This document shows, in pieces, positions 7,231 through 16,052 of a DNA stretch of 64,000 bases; position 1 is the first letter of the stretch; the number at the start of each line of letters is the position of its first letter. The notes under the pieces were generated by a model. That model did not search any database. It was given only the letters and a program-made list of their open reading frames with translations, and had not been told where the DNA came from. A program made the translations under genes and the position numbers. Origin of the DNA: Streptomyces sp. SKN60 (GTDB lineage: Bacteria; Actinomycetota; Actinomycetes; Streptomycetales; Streptomycetaceae); contig NZ_JAHTMW010000015.1 of the NCBI RefSeq assembly GCF_026236535.1, positions 1-64,000 of the forward strand. Reading direction: 5' to 3'.

Positions 7231-7937
7231 GTGCCCGAGACGCCAACTCCCCTCGACGGGGCACGGCAGTCCGTACCGCCGCCTCCCACTCATCCCCCCG
7301 GTTCACCGCGGGTGACGGAGCACTGCTGGCAGGCCACAGCATCACGAACCCGAACCGGCCCGTCCATCGGTCGGGACAACCGGGGCACCATCGTCGGCCG
7401 GGACATCAACAACACGACCAAGAAGGGAGGACGCTGGTGGATCCCGCTCGTGGTCCCTCTCCTGGCCGGAACGGGTGGGGCGTGTACTGGGCCACGCAGG
7501 GAACCGGAAACTCCGTCCGTGATGTCGGAGCTCAGCCTGGCGAAGCCGGTGTGCGCGACACGTGGACCACAACCTCCGAAGCGGTACGGAGGGGAAATGG
7601 GGAGACCGTGTGCGCCCCGGACAAGTGCGCCAAGGCTGTGGGGGAACTCTTCGCCAGCTCGGAGTCCTCGACGCTGGACGAGGCGGCATCCGGCAGCCTG
7701 CGAGAGGTGGCGGTGCAGGGAGAATGGGCCGAGGTCGTTCAGGCGCGGCCAGGCGATCCGGAGCCGTCGTACAGCTACATGGAGCGCTTCGGCGACAGAT
7801 GGTGCTGGTCACATCGGGTCCTCTTCGTCAAGTTCCACCCCGAAAAATGTCCACAGGCCACCTGGAACGATTCCGGATCGCAGGATCCCAGGTGCCGCCT
7901 GGAATCACTGTTTCCGCCTGACACGTCAAGGCAGTAA
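7231..7937 (+). pseudogene. Membrane protein with GRDNRG/GRDIN motif, frame-disrupted
   Basis: A GTG at 7231 starts MPETPTP. The core motif GPSIGRDNRGTIVGRDINNT and the membrane segment RWWIPLVVPLLAGTGG are in frame 1 (about 7,345-7,475), while the preceding AGDGALLAGHSITNPN and the following VYWATQGTGNSVRDVGAQPG through the end (SRQ, stop at 7935-7937) are in frame 3. Two compensating indels, near 7,345 and at the G-rich GGGTGGGG near 7,470, therefore garble the middle. The C-terminal 150 residues are a soluble domain with several Cys and Trp (FGDRWCWSHRVLFVKFHPEK). GRD-x-x-G repeats of this kind precede membrane anchors in many Streptomyces proteins of unknown role. Lies just upstream of AIPR. 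Confidence 0.5.
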
Positions 7938-8244
7938 CTGCTTGGACGAAGAAGTCCCCATGGCCGCCGGCACGCCCCTCCAAACCAGCGGGAAGGCGGT
8001 TCGGAGGAGGCTGCTGGGACCTCGGCCGCCTGCAGCAGGTGTCGCCACCACCGAGGGAGCCGACCTCGCCAGTCCGGCGCACCCCGACGCCGCCGGGCTC
8101 AGGGAGGGCATCCGGCACCGCACACGCAGCTGGGTCACGCCGAGCGCACGCTACGACCTGATCTACACCACTTCGAGGGGTTTCCTCTTGCTGGGTGAGC
8201 CTGCGACCATCTTGTCTCGTTCGCCTGCGCACCGGAGGTGTTGG
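7938..8244. other. 307-bp gap before AIPR, no gene seen
   Basis: An open frame continues through this stretch into AIPR, but its residues look like out-of-frame translation and AIPR has its own ribosome site, so I do not call it coding. GGAGGTG at 8234-8240 is the AIPR ribosome site. No clear promoter or terminator was recognised. Confidence 0.4.
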
Positions 8245-9999
8245 ATGACGTCTGCTCAAAACAACGATCAGCGACTTCTGGACCGGATTCTGGATGACCA
8301 GCACCGGCGGCTGGCGCCACAGAAGGGACGGGACGACTTCTTCACATTCTTCGCAGCCGACAAGGCGCTGCAGGATTGGGATCTGGACAACGACGAAATC
8401 ACCGACGGCATAGTTGACGGCGCACACGACTGTGGCATCGACGGCATCTGGTCATTCGTAGACGGCCGCTACGTCACTTCTGACGCCCACCAGTACCTCA
8501 CTCAACGTGCCGGCACCATCGAACTGGTCGTGCTTCAGGCGAAGACCTCACCCGGCTATCAGGAAACGGTCTTCGAGAAGCTCCACTTCCATCTGCCCAC
8601 GCTTCTCGACATGAGCCGCGACGAAGACGAGCTGGGCTCTCACACCAACGCCAAACTCCTCGAGCGCACACGACGATTCCTCCGCGTTCTCGAAGACCTG
8701 GCCTCCTCGTTCCCACAGGTACGGGTCAAGGTGATCTACGCCAGTAAGGCGGCAGAGGGCCCTCACCCCAACGTGAAGGCAAAGGGAGATCGTCTCCGTC
8801 GAGAAATCTCCAAGATCACATCGGACACACAGGCGACGATCGAGTATCTCAATGCGGCGGACCTTCGCGAACGAACCGCCCGTGGCGCGAAGGCGGTGGC
8901 GCAGCTCGTCTTCACCGAAACTCCCATGAGCACGTCTCTCGGGGAGGGCTACGTGTGCCTGGCACGGCTCGATGAGTACTACCGCTTCATCACCTCGGAC
9001 AACCAGGCCCTCCGACTGGAGCTGTTCGAATCGAACGTGCGGGACTACGCCGGTTCCACAGCGGTGAACAATGCCATCGGTGAGACCTTGAAGTCCGGCA
9101 CGGGCGAAGACTTCTGGTGGTTCAACAACGGTGTCACGGTCGTCGCCGACGCAGCACAGATCGCGGGCAAGAAGATCGTCATCAAGGATCCACAGATCGT
9201 CAACGGACTTCAGACGAGCCACGAGGTCTACAGCTTCTTCCAAGCCGGTGGTCATCACCGCGATCGCTCTCTGCTCGTCAAAATCGTGGTCGCACCGGAG
9301 AACGGGACAGCTCGCGACAGGATCATCCGGGCCACCAACAGTCAGACCCAGCTTCCGGCCGGTGCGCTGAGGGCCACCGAACCGATTCAGAAGGACATCG
9401 AAGAGAGTCTCACGCATGGCGGCGGCTACTACTACGAGCGGCGCGCCAGCTATTACCGCAACCTCGGGTTCCCGCTTGATCAGGTCGTCTCCATGGCGCG
9501 GTTGGCACGCGAGTTCACGGCCTTCGCGCTCCGCGAGCCGCACGTGGCACTCAGGCACTCAGAGGCCTTGCTCCTCGAGGACAAGCACTACCACCAGATC
9601 TTCTCCTCGAAAGTGGATCTCGACCTCTACCGTCTGTCCCTCGACGTCCACACCCGGATCCGGCAGCATCTGAATGCGTACACCGAGGATCGCCCCCTTC
9701 TCGGAGAGACCATCGAGAACTGGCTCTACCCCCTTGCCTCAGTGTCCGCCTACGCGCTCACGCGGCTGCGCCAGCCCACCCCGCGCGATCTGCTGAACAT
9801 CGACCTCGACCACCTCAACACCGAGCTCATGGACCGTCTGACAGGCGTGCTCGACCAGTGCTTCAAAACAGCCCTACGCAACAACAAGGCCGGCGGCGTC
9901 GACCGGATTGCCCGAAGCCCCGAATTCACCAACCGCATCCGCCAGACGGTGGTGTCCCAAGGTCGCTTCCACATCGAAAATGCATCGAAGGACGTCTGA
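8245..9999 (+). CDS. AIPR-family abortive infection protein, predicted nuclease
   Basis: 584 aa from ATG 8245, preceded by GGAGGTG; this start is preferred to the longer open frame reaching back to 7231. N-terminal region has a PD-(D/E)xK-like arrangement: GIDGIW at residues 64-69 (Asp66) and ELVVLQAK at 93-100, with a helix after it. The AIPR core includes WWFNNGVTVVADAA near residue 292 and KDPQIVNGLQTSHEVY near 315, then RDRIIRATNSQTQLPAGALR and GGGYYYERRASYYR. AIPR proteins (PF10592) are linked to phage abortive infection and often sit near DNA methylases; none is present here. It is intact while its upstream neighbours are broken. Acts presumably in the cytoplasm on nucleic acid; the substrate is unknown. 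Confidence 0.85.
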   Translation: MTSAQNNDQRLLDRILDDQHRRLAPQKGRDDFFTFFAADKALQDWDLDNDEITDGIVDGAHDCGIDGIWSFVDGRYVTSDAHQYLTQRAGTIELVVLQAKTSPGYQETVFEKLHFHLPTLLDMSRDEDELGSHTNAKLLERTRRFLRVLEDLASSFPQVRVKVIYASKAAEGPHPNVKAKGDRLRREISKITSDTQATIEYLNAADLRERTARGAKAVAQLVFTETPMSTSLGEGYVCLARLDEYYRFITSDNQALRLELFESNVRDYAGSTAVNNAIGETLKSGTGEDFWWFNNGVTVVADAAQIAGKKIVIKDPQIVNGLQTSHEVYSFFQAGGHHRDRSLLVKIVVAPENGTARDRIIRATNSQTQLPAGALRATEPIQKDIEESLTHGGGYYYERRASYYRNLGFPLDQVVSMARLAREFTAFALREPHVALRHSEALLLEDKHYHQIFSSKVDLDLYRLSLDVHTRIRQHLNAYTEDRPLLGETIENWLYPLASVSAYALTRLRQPTPRDLLNIDLDHLNTELMDRLTGVLDQCFKTALRNNKAGGVDRIARSPEFTNRIRQTVVSQGRFHIENASKDV

Positions 10000-10167
10000 A
10001 TCACTCAGAGACAGACGCGGTCCTCGGCGAAGCAAGCCGCTCCCTCGCCGCATCACAGCACCGGGCCGACGCTCCGAACCGGAGGGGCGGATGCCCGGCG
10101 GGGCACGCTCCGGACCATCACTTGGAGCGGCCGCGGATGCCACTTACAGTCATGCGGCAGCGAGCCG

Positions 10168-10584
10168 CTACCCCAGGAACGACAACCGGACCTGCCGCCG
10201 CGGGTTGTCCTTGTTGGTGTCCACCAGGCAGATCGACTGCCAGGTGCCCAGTTCCATACGGCCCGCCAGGACAGGGACCGTCGCGTGGGGCGGGATGAGG
10301 GCCGGGAGGACGTGGTCGCGGCCGTGGCCCGGGGAGCCGTGGCGGTGTTGCCAGCGGTTGTCGGCGGGGAGGAGGTGGTGGAGGGCGGTCAGGAGGTCGG
10401 TGTCGCTGCCGGAGCCGGTTTCGAGGAGGGCCAGGCCCGCGGTGGCGTGGGGGACGAAGAGGTGGAGGAGGCCGTCGCGGCCGGAGGCGGTGTCGGCGAG
10501 GAACTGTTCGCAGTCACGGGTGAGGTCGGTGACCGTCTCCGTCGAACCGGTGGTCACGGTGAGGACGGTGCTGGTGAAGGACAT
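10168..10584 (-). CDS. YjbQ / UPF0047 family protein
   Basis: 138 aa, complete. Family features are present: VPHATAGLALLE, the metal-ligand histidines in GSPGHGRDHVLPALI, and the end GTWQSICLVDTNKDNPRR. YjbQ proteins are small trimeric metal-binding enzymes, credited with weak thiamine-phosphate synthase activity; the true role is unsettled. Stands alone between AIPR and the ssu operon. ATG at 10584. Confidence 0.88.
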   Translation of the reverse strand: MSFTSTVLTVTTGSTETVTDLTRDCEQFLADTASGRDGLLHLFVPHATAGLALLETGSGSDTDLLTALHHLLPADNRWQHRHGSPGHGRDHVLPALIPPHATVPVLAGRMELGTWQSICLVDTNKDNPRRQVRLSFLG

Positions 10585-10675
10585 GGGGTCATCTTGCCGT
10601 TCACGGGGCGGGATTACGCGTCCACGCTCCGAGACGGCGTTGACCGGCCGCCGAACGGGTCGCTAGGTTCGCGCC

Positions 10676-10762
10676 ATGTTGCGTACAGCACTGCTCACCA
10701 CGCGCGGTCACATCGACCTGCTGCGGGTAGCCTCCGCCGCGTGTTCCCGCCGCGGCTGCTGA
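10676..10762 (+). CDS. Cysteine-responsive leader peptide of the ssu operon
   Basis: 28-codon ORF from ATG 10676: MLRTALLTTRGHIDLLRVAS followed by AACSRRGC, stop at 10760-10762. The pattern of an [HY][IV]DL-[LM]RV-xSA core followed by Cys codons and basic residues is that of actinobacterial leader peptides found before sulfur-assimilation operons, where stalling at Cys codons when cysteine is scarce permits expression downstream. Here Cys codons 23 and 28 (the last before the stop) fit. The ssuCBAD operon begins 155 bp downstream. Too short for most gene finders. Confidence 0.75.
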   Translation: MLRTALLTTRGHIDLLRVASAACSRRGC

Positions 10763-10770
10763 CGCCCTTC

Positions 10771-10842
10771 TGCGTTTTCCTCGGCGTCCTCTTCGGCGTT
10801 CTCTTCAGCGCTTTCTTCGGCGCTTTCTTCTGTCTTTTCTCC
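10771..10842 (+). repeat. Six tandem 12-nt pyrimidine-rich repeats in the ssu leader
   Basis: Units at 10771, 10783, 10795, 10807, 10819 and 10831, consensus GGCGYTYTCTTC with one to five changes per unit. It lies between the leader peptide stop and ssuC. The translated plus strand would be a Phe-rich repeat with no start or ribosome site, so I treat it as an untranslated structure. A GC-rich inverted repeat follows (CGCGGCG at about 10,842 with CGCCGCG at about 10,865). Possible unwound Rho-type loading site or attenuator region. Confidence 0.6.
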
Positions 10843-10917
10843 GCGGCGTTCTGACGGACTGGCCGCCGCGCCCTCGCGCCTTCGCGCGCCCCCTCCACCT
10901 TCCCCGGAGCCTTCTTC

Positions 10918-11778
10918 ATGACCCTCGGGCATGCACCGGCGCATTCTCCGCCGGATATTTCCGCTATTTCAGAGCTTGAGTCGCTCGTCTCCGGCCGGCG
11001 CGCCCGTCGGCTGCCGCGCCCGCCGCGCTGGCTGCGGCGCGCCGTCGGGCCCGTGCTTCTCCTCGTCCTCTGGCAGGTGCTGAGCGCCACCGGCGTGCTG
11101 AGTGGTGACGTGCTCGCCTCGCCCGGGACCGTCGCGCGGGCCGGCGGTGAGCTGGTGCGGGACGGGACGCTGCCGCACGCGATGCTGGTCTCCCTGCAGC
11201 GGGTCGCCGTGGGGCTGCTGATCGGCGGGGCGGTCGGGGTGTCCCTCGCGCTGGTGTCCGGGCTCTCGCGGCTCGGCGAGGACCTGGTGGACGCGAGCGT
11301 GCAGATGCTGCGCACCGTGCCGTGGGTGGGGCTGATCCCGCTGTTCATCATCTGGCTCGGGATCGGCGAGGCCCCCAAGGTCGCGCTGATCGCGCTCGGC
11401 GTCGCCTTCCATCTCTACCTCAACGTGTACGCGGGGATCCGCGGCGTCGACGCCCAACTCGTCGAGGCGGGCGAGTCCTTGGGACTGGGGCGCTGGGGGC
11501 TGATCCGGCACGTGGTGCTGCCCGGGGCGCTGCCGGGGGCCATGACCGGGCTGCGCTACTCGCTCGCCACCGCCTGGCTGGCCCTGGTCTTCGGCGAGTC
11601 CGTGAACGCCGACGCCGGCATCGGCTTCCTGATGAACCAGGCCCGCGAGTTCTTCCGCACCGACGTCATCGTCGTCTGCCTCGTCGTCTACGCCCTCCTC
11701 GGCCTCCTCGCCGACACCCTCGTCCGCTCGCTCGAAAGGCTGCTGCTGCAATGGCGACCGACCTTCACCGGACAGTGA
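10918..11778 (+). CDS. ssuC: Alkanesulfonate ABC transporter permease
   Basis: 286-aa inner-membrane permease with about six membrane helices and the EAA-type loop [20 protein letters not shown] near residue 180, which contacts the ATPase. Belongs to the SsuC/TauC branch of BPD permeases. First gene of ssuCBAD; the next gene starts inside its last 28 bases. ATG at 10918 is used. Substrate is inferred from the SsuD gene in the operon. Confidence 0.9.
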   Translation: MTLGHAPAHSPPDISAISELESLVSGRRARRLPRPPRWLRRAVGPVLLLVLWQVLSATGVLSGDVLASPGTVARAGGELVRDGTLPHAMLVSLQRVAVGLLIGGAVGVSLALVSGLSRLGEDLVDASVQMLRTVPWVGLIPLFIIWLGIGEAPKVALIALGVAFHLYLNVYAGIRGVDAQLVEAGESLGLGRWGLIRHVVLPGALPGAMTGLRYSLATAWLALVFGESVNADAGIGFLMNQAREFFRTDVIVVCLVVYALLGLLADTLVRSLERLLLQWRPTFTGQ

Positions 11779-12527
11779 CCGTCCGCGGTCTGACCCGCTC
11801 CTTCGACGGCCGGGCCGTCGTCGACGGACTCGATCTCACCCTGCGCGCCGGCCAGTTCACCGCTCTCCTCGGCCACAGCGGCTGCGGCAAGTCGACCCTG
11901 CTGCGCGTCCTCGCCGGCCTCGACCGGGAGATCAGCGGCACCGTGCTCGTGGCGAAGCGGCGCGCCGTCGCCTTCCAGGCGCCGCGGCTGATGCCGTGGA
12001 AGCGGGTCTGGCGCAATGTGCTCCTCGGGCTGCCCGGCCGCCCGGACCGCGAGCGCGCCGAACGGGCCCTCGCCGAGGTCGGCCTCGGACACCGGTCCGG
12101 TGCCTGGCCGAAGACACTGTCCGGCGGCGAGGCCCAACGCGCCTCGCTCGCCCGCGCGTTGGTACGGGAGCCCGATCTGCTGCTGCTCGACGAGCCGTTC
12201 GGCGCGCTCGACGCGCTGACCAGGATCAAGGCCCAGCGTCTGGTGGACGAGTTGTGGCGGCGGCGCGGCTGCACGGTGCTGCTCGTGACCCACGACGTCG
12301 ACGAGGCGCTGCTGCTCGCCGACCGGGCGCTGGTGATGCGGGACGGCGTCATCGCGTACGACACCCCGGTCGCCCTCGACCGGCCCCGCGACCCCGCCGA
12401 CCCCGGCTTCGGCGCCCTCCGGGCCCGGCTGCTTTCCGAACTCGGCGTCCACGACACCCCGGGCGCCCTCCGGGACGCCTCCACGACCGCGGAGACCCCC
12501 GCCCCGCCCGTACCCCAGACCGTCTGA
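11751..12527 (+). CDS. ssuB: Alkanesulfonate ABC transporter ATP-binding protein
   Basis: 258 aa from ATG 11751, overlapping ssuC by 28 bp, which implies translational coupling. Walker [10 protein letters not shown] at residues 41-49, signature LSGGEAQR from residue 123, Walker B LLLLDEP around 143 and the H-loop [13 protein letters not shown]. The motif [14 protein letters not shown] after the Q-loop is typical of the nitrate/sulfonate/taurine subfamily. Energises SsuC. Confidence 0.92.
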   Translation: MATDLHRTVTVRGLTRSFDGRAVVDGLDLTLRAGQFTALLGHSGCGKSTLLRVLAGLDREISGTVLVAKRRAVAFQAPRLMPWKRVWRNVLLGLPGRPDRERAERALAEVGLGHRSGAWPKTLSGGEAQRASLARALVREPDLLLLDEPFGALDALTRIKAQRLVDELWRRRGCTVLLVTHDVDEALLLADRALVMRDGVIAYDTPVALDRPRDPADPGFGALRARLLSELGVHDTPGALRDASTTAETPAPPVPQTV

Positions 12528-12555
12528 TCCGCCCCACTTCCCGAAGGTCGCCGTC

Positions 12556-13587
12556 ATGACACGCCTCCGCTTCCTCCGCCCCGCCGCCGCCCTCCTGCTC
12601 CCGCTCGCCCTCCTCTCCTCCGCCTGCTCCCCCACGCCCTCCGCCGCCGCGGGCGACTCGTCCTCGGTCGTGCTGCGCGTGGGCGACCAGAAGGGCGGCT
12701 CCGAGGCCGTGCTGCGCGCCGCCGGGGAGCTCGACCACCTGCCGTACCGCGTGACCTGGTCGACCTTCACCTCGGGACCGCCACTCCTCGAAGCGATCAA
12801 CGCGAAAGCCGTCGACATCGGCGGCGTCGGCAACACGCCACCCGTCTTCGCGGCCGGCGCGGGCTCGAAGATCACCGTGGTGGCGGCCACCCACGGCGAT
12901 CCGGCCGGCGAGGCCATCCTGGTGCCGCGCGACTCGACGCTGCGCTCCGCGGCCGACCTCAAGGGCCGTTCGATCGCCGTCGCGCAGGGCAGCTCCGCGC
13001 ACTTCCAGCTGATCGCCTCGCTGGCGAAGGCCGGGCTCCGGCTCTCCGACGTCCAGGTGAAGCTTCTCCAACCGGCCGACGCGCTCGCCGCGTTCACCAG
13101 CGGCAAGGTCGACGCGTGGGCGGTCTGGGACCCGTACACCTCACAGGTCCTGCAGAGCGGCAAGGGCCGGGTGCTCACCGACGGGCGCGGGGTGGTCAAC
13201 GGGCTCGGCTTCCAGGTCGCCGCGCCCGCCGCGCTGGCCGACGCGAAGAAGGCGGCGGCGATCGGCGACTTCGTCGAGCGGCTGCGGCGCGCGCAGGACT
13301 GGGTGTACCGGCACCCGGAGGCGTGGGCGAGGGTCTGGTCGAAGGAGACCGGTCTGCCGTACGAGGTGGCGCTCGCCTCGGTGAAGCGCAGCAACGGCAC
13401 CCGGATAGCCGTCGCGCTCGACCCGGCGGCCGTCGCCTCCGAGCAGAAGATCGCCGACACCTTCGCCGAACTCCGGCTGATTCCACGGACGTTCCGCTTC
13501 GCGGACTTCGTCGACAACCGCTTCGACAAGAACCTGCCGCCGTCCACCACCCCGGCGCGCTCCTACGGAAAGGACTCCTCCCGATGA
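12556..13587 (+). CDS. ssuA: Aliphatic sulfonate substrate-binding lipoprotein
   Basis: 343 aa. N-terminal signal with lipobox LLSSAC (Cys about residue 24), so an exported, membrane-anchored binding protein. Periplasmic-binding fold of the NMT1/SsuA type: AINAKAVDIGGVGNTPPVFA, then DLKGRSIAVAQGSSAHF and FTSGKVDAWAVWDPY. Captures sulfonates for SsuBC. Stop codon overlaps the ATG of ssuD (ATGA at 13584-13587). Confidence 0.92.
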   Translation: MTRLRFLRPAAALLLPLALLSSACSPTPSAAAGDSSSVVLRVGDQKGGSEAVLRAAGELDHLPYRVTWSTFTSGPPLLEAINAKAVDIGGVGNTPPVFAAGAGSKITVVAATHGDPAGEAILVPRDSTLRSAADLKGRSIAVAQGSSAHFQLIASLAKAGLRLSDVQVKLLQPADALAAFTSGKVDAWAVWDPYTSQVLQSGKGRVLTDGRGVVNGLGFQVAAPAALADAKKAAAIGDFVERLRRAQDWVYRHPEAWARVWSKETGLPYEVALASVKRSNGTRIAVALDPAAVASEQKIADTFAELRLIPRTFRFADFVDNRFDKNLPPSTTPARSYGKDSSR

Positions 13588-14804
13588 CCGTGCATCTCCA
13601 CTGGTTCCTGCCGACCGGCGGCGACGGCCGCACCCTGGTCGACCGGCACGTCTACGCCGACGGCGGCATCGGCCGCGCCTCGCGCACCGCGAGCGGGGTG
13701 CGCCCGCCGGACATCGAGTATCTGGCGCAGATCGCCAAGGCGGCCGAGCAGTTGGGCTTCGAAGCCGTCCTGACGCCGACCGGTACGTGGTGCGAGGACG
13801 CCTGGCTGACCACGGCGGCGCTGGCCCAGCACACCGAACGCCTGAAGTTCCTGGTGGCGTTCCGTCCGGGGGTGCTTTCGCCGGTGCTCGCCGCGCAGAT
13901 GGCGGCCACGTATCAGCGGATCACCCGGGGCCGGCTGCTGCTCAATGTGGTGACCGGCGGAGACTCGGCCGAGCAGCGGCGCTTCGGGGACTTCCTGGAC
14001 CACGACCGGCGCTATGCGCGGACCTCCGAGTTCCTGGAGATCGTGCGCGGGGTGTGGAGCGGCCGGCCGTACGACTTCCAGGGCGAGCACTACGAGGTCG
14101 AGGGCGGGCTGACCGCACTCCCGCCGGATCCGGTGCCGGAGATCTTCTTCGGCGGCTCGTCGGTGGCGGCCGGGCCGGTCGCCGCGGCGCACGCGGATGT
14201 GTATCTGACGTGGGGCGAGCCGCCCTGGCAGGTGAAGGAGAAGATCGACTGGATCCGACGCCTTGCCGAGGAGCGGGGCCGCACAGTGCGCTTCGGCATC
14301 CGGCTGCACACCATCTCGCGGGACTCGGCGCGCGAGGCGTGGGCGACGGCGGACCGGCTGCTCGCGGATCTCGACCCGGAGACGGTGGCGACGGCGCAGT
14401 CGGCGCTCGGGCGCAGCGAGTCGGTGGGCCAGCAGCGGATGCTGGCGCTGCACGGCGGCGGCGCGCTCGACCGGGACCGCCTGGAGATCGCGCCGAACCT
14501 GTGGGCGGGCATCGGTCTGGTACGGGGCGGGGCGGGCACCGCGCTGGTGGGCAGCCACGCGGACGTGGCCGACCGGATCGAGGAGTACCACGACCTGGGC
14601 GTGGAGCACTTCGTGCTCTCCGGCTATCCGCATCTGGAGGAGGCGTACTGGTTCGGTGAGGGCGTGACGCCGGAGCTCGCCGGGCGCGGCCTGCTGCCGA
14701 CCCTGCCCGCCTCGCCGCTGCTCGGCGGCGGCCCGGCCGCGAACGGGCGCCCGGCCTCGGCCCCGGGCGGAGCGCCGCTGCTTGTCGCGGGCGGCGGACG
14801 CTAG
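13584..14804 (+). CDS. ssuD: FMNH2-dependent alkanesulfonate monooxygenase
   Basis: 406 aa luciferase-like TIM barrel, a little longer than typical SsuD (about 380) because of a Gly/Pro/Ala-rich tail. Visible family segments: HWFLPTGGDGR at the start, GFEAVLTPTGTWCEDAWLT, NVVTGGDSAEQRRFGDFLDH, FFGGSSVAAG and NLWAGIGLVRGGAGTALVGS. Cleaves sulfite from alkanesulfonates using reduced flavin, giving the cell sulfur. No SsuE flavin reductase is next to it, so reduced flavin must come from elsewhere. Four-base overlap with ssuA. Confidence 0.92.
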   Translation: MTVHLHWFLPTGGDGRTLVDRHVYADGGIGRASRTASGVRPPDIEYLAQIAKAAEQLGFEAVLTPTGTWCEDAWLTTAALAQHTERLKFLVAFRPGVLSPVLAAQMAATYQRITRGRLLLNVVTGGDSAEQRRFGDFLDHDRRYARTSEFLEIVRGVWSGRPYDFQGEHYEVEGGLTALPPDPVPEIFFGGSSVAAGPVAAAHADVYLTWGEPPWQVKEKIDWIRRLAEERGRTVRFGIRLHTISRDSAREAWATADRLLADLDPETVATAQSALGRSESVGQQRMLALHGGGALDRDRLEIAPNLWAGIGLVRGGAGTALVGSHADVADRIEEYHDLGVEHFVLSGYPHLEEAYWFGEGVTPELAGRGLLPTLPASPLLGGGPAANGRPASAPGGAPLLVAGGGR

Positions 14805-14814
14805 CCCGTATCCG

Positions 14815-14847
14815 CGCACGGACACCGCACGGACGCCGCACGGACAC
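14815..14847 (+). repeat. Three tandem 11-bp repeats
   Basis: CGCACGGACAC repeated at 14815, 14826 (one change) and 14837 in the 93-bp gap after ssuD. No function seen. Confidence 0.5.
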
Positions 14848-14897
14848 CGTGGGCGGGGCGCGGGAAGATCCCGGCCCCACCCACGGTTGGTGGAATC

Positions 14898-16052
14898 GTG
14901 AACGATTTCGAGGTGCACGAGCTGGACGAGCTGAACGGCGCGGACAGGGCTGACCGGACGACGCCGGGCGGCGCGGTGCGCGCTGTCGACGTGGTGGTCA
15001 TCGGGGCCGGGCAGGCCGGCCTGTCCGCGGCCTACCACCTGCGGCGCACCGGCTTCGAGCCCGACCGGGACTTCGTGGTCCTCGACCACGCCCCGCGGCC
15101 GGGCGGCGCCTGGCAGTTCCGCTGGCCCTCGCTCACGTACGGCAAGGTGCACGGCATGCACGCGCTGCCCGGCATGGAGCTGACCGGCGCGGACCCGGCG
15201 CGGCCGTCCTCCGAGGTGATCGGCGGGTACTTCACCACGTACGAGGAGACCTTCGACCTGCGGGTGCACCGCCCGGTGGACGTCACCGCGGTCCGGGAAG
15301 GGGAGCACGGGCGGCTGCTCGTGGAGACCTCGGAGGGCACGTACGCCACCCGGGCGCTGATCAACGCAACCGGCACCTGGGACCGGCCGTTCTGGCCGCG
15401 CTATCCCGGGCAGGAGACCTTCCGGGGGCGCCAGCTGCACACCGCCCAGTACCCGGGACCGCAGGCCTTCGCCGGGCAGCGGGTGATCGTGGTCGGCGGC
15501 GGCGCCTCCGGCACCCAGCACCTGATGGAGATCGCCGACGTCGCCGCCGCGACGACCTGGGTCACCCGGCGCGAGCCGGTCTTCCGCGAGGGCCCGTTCG
15601 GCGAGGTCGAGGGGCGGGCCGCGGTCGCCCTCGTGGAGGAGCGGGTACGGCAGGGGCTGCCGCCGCGCAGCGTCGTGTCGGTCACCGGCCTTCCGCTCAA
15701 CGACGCCATCCGGGACGCCCGCGCCCGCGGCATCCTCGACCGGCTGCCCATGTTCGACCGGATCACCCCGACCGGGGTGGCCTGGGACGACGGGCGGACG
15801 GTGGACGCCGACGTGATCCTGTGGGCCACCGGTTTCCGCGCCGTGATCGACCATCTCGCACCGCTGCGACTGCGCGAGCCGGGCGGCGGCATCCGGGTCG
15901 AGGGGACACGGGCGGTCCGCGACCCGCGGATCCATCTCGTCGGTTACGGTCCCTCCGCGTCCACCATCGGCGCCAACCGGGCCGGCCGGGCCGCGGTCGC
16001 CGACATCCGGCGGCTGCTCAGGAACGCCCCGCGGCCCGTCGCTGCTCGTTGA
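14898..16052 (+). CDS. FAD/NAD(P)-binding flavin monooxygenase-like protein
   Basis: 384 aa from GTG 14898. N-terminal FAD Rossmann motif VVVIGAGQAGLSAAYHLRRT near residue 32, second NADPH Rossmann VIVVGGGASGTQHL near residue 198, and ILWATGFRAVIDHLAPL near the C-terminus, the ATG motif of YUCCA/flavin-monooxygenase and putative oxidoreductase CzcO-like proteins. Follows ssuD by 93 bp on the same strand and could take part in sulfur or flavin metabolism, but that is inferred from position only. Its last 35 bases overlap the convergent mltG-like gene. Confidence 0.85.
   Translation: MNDFEVHELDELNGADRADRTTPGGAVRAVDVVVIGAGQAGLSAAYHLRRTGFEPDRDFVVLDHAPRPGGAWQFRWPSLTYGKVHGMHALPGMELTGADPARPSSEVIGGYFTTYEETFDLRVHRPVDVTAVREGEHGRLLVETSEGTYATRALINATGTWDRPFWPRYPGQETFRGRQLHTAQYPGPQAFAGQRVIVVGGGASGTQHLMEIADVAAATTWVTRREPVFREGPFGEVEGRAAVALVEERVRQGLPPRSVVSVTGLPLNDAIRDARARGILDRLPMFDRITPTGVAWDDGRTVDADVILWATGFRAVIDHLAPLRLREPGGGIRVEGTRAVRDPRIHLVGYGPSASTIGANRAGRAAVADIRRLLRNAPRPVAAR

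Noticed and set aside
7231-9999. A single 922-aa fusion of the GRDNRG membrane protein and AIPR
   Set aside because: The residues between about 7,480 and 8,245 look like out-of-frame translation, the true C-terminal part of the upstream protein is in another frame, and AIPR has its own GGAGGTG and ATG.
1-10000. A single integrated genomic island with attachment sites
   Set aside because: No integrase, tRNA target or matching att repeats were found; the region looks like piecemeal IS insertions.
10738-10854. A Phe-rich tetrapeptide-repeat protein from the 12-nt repeats
   Set aside because: No start or ribosome site serves the frame and it is not in phase with the leader peptide; better explained as untranslated leader DNA.
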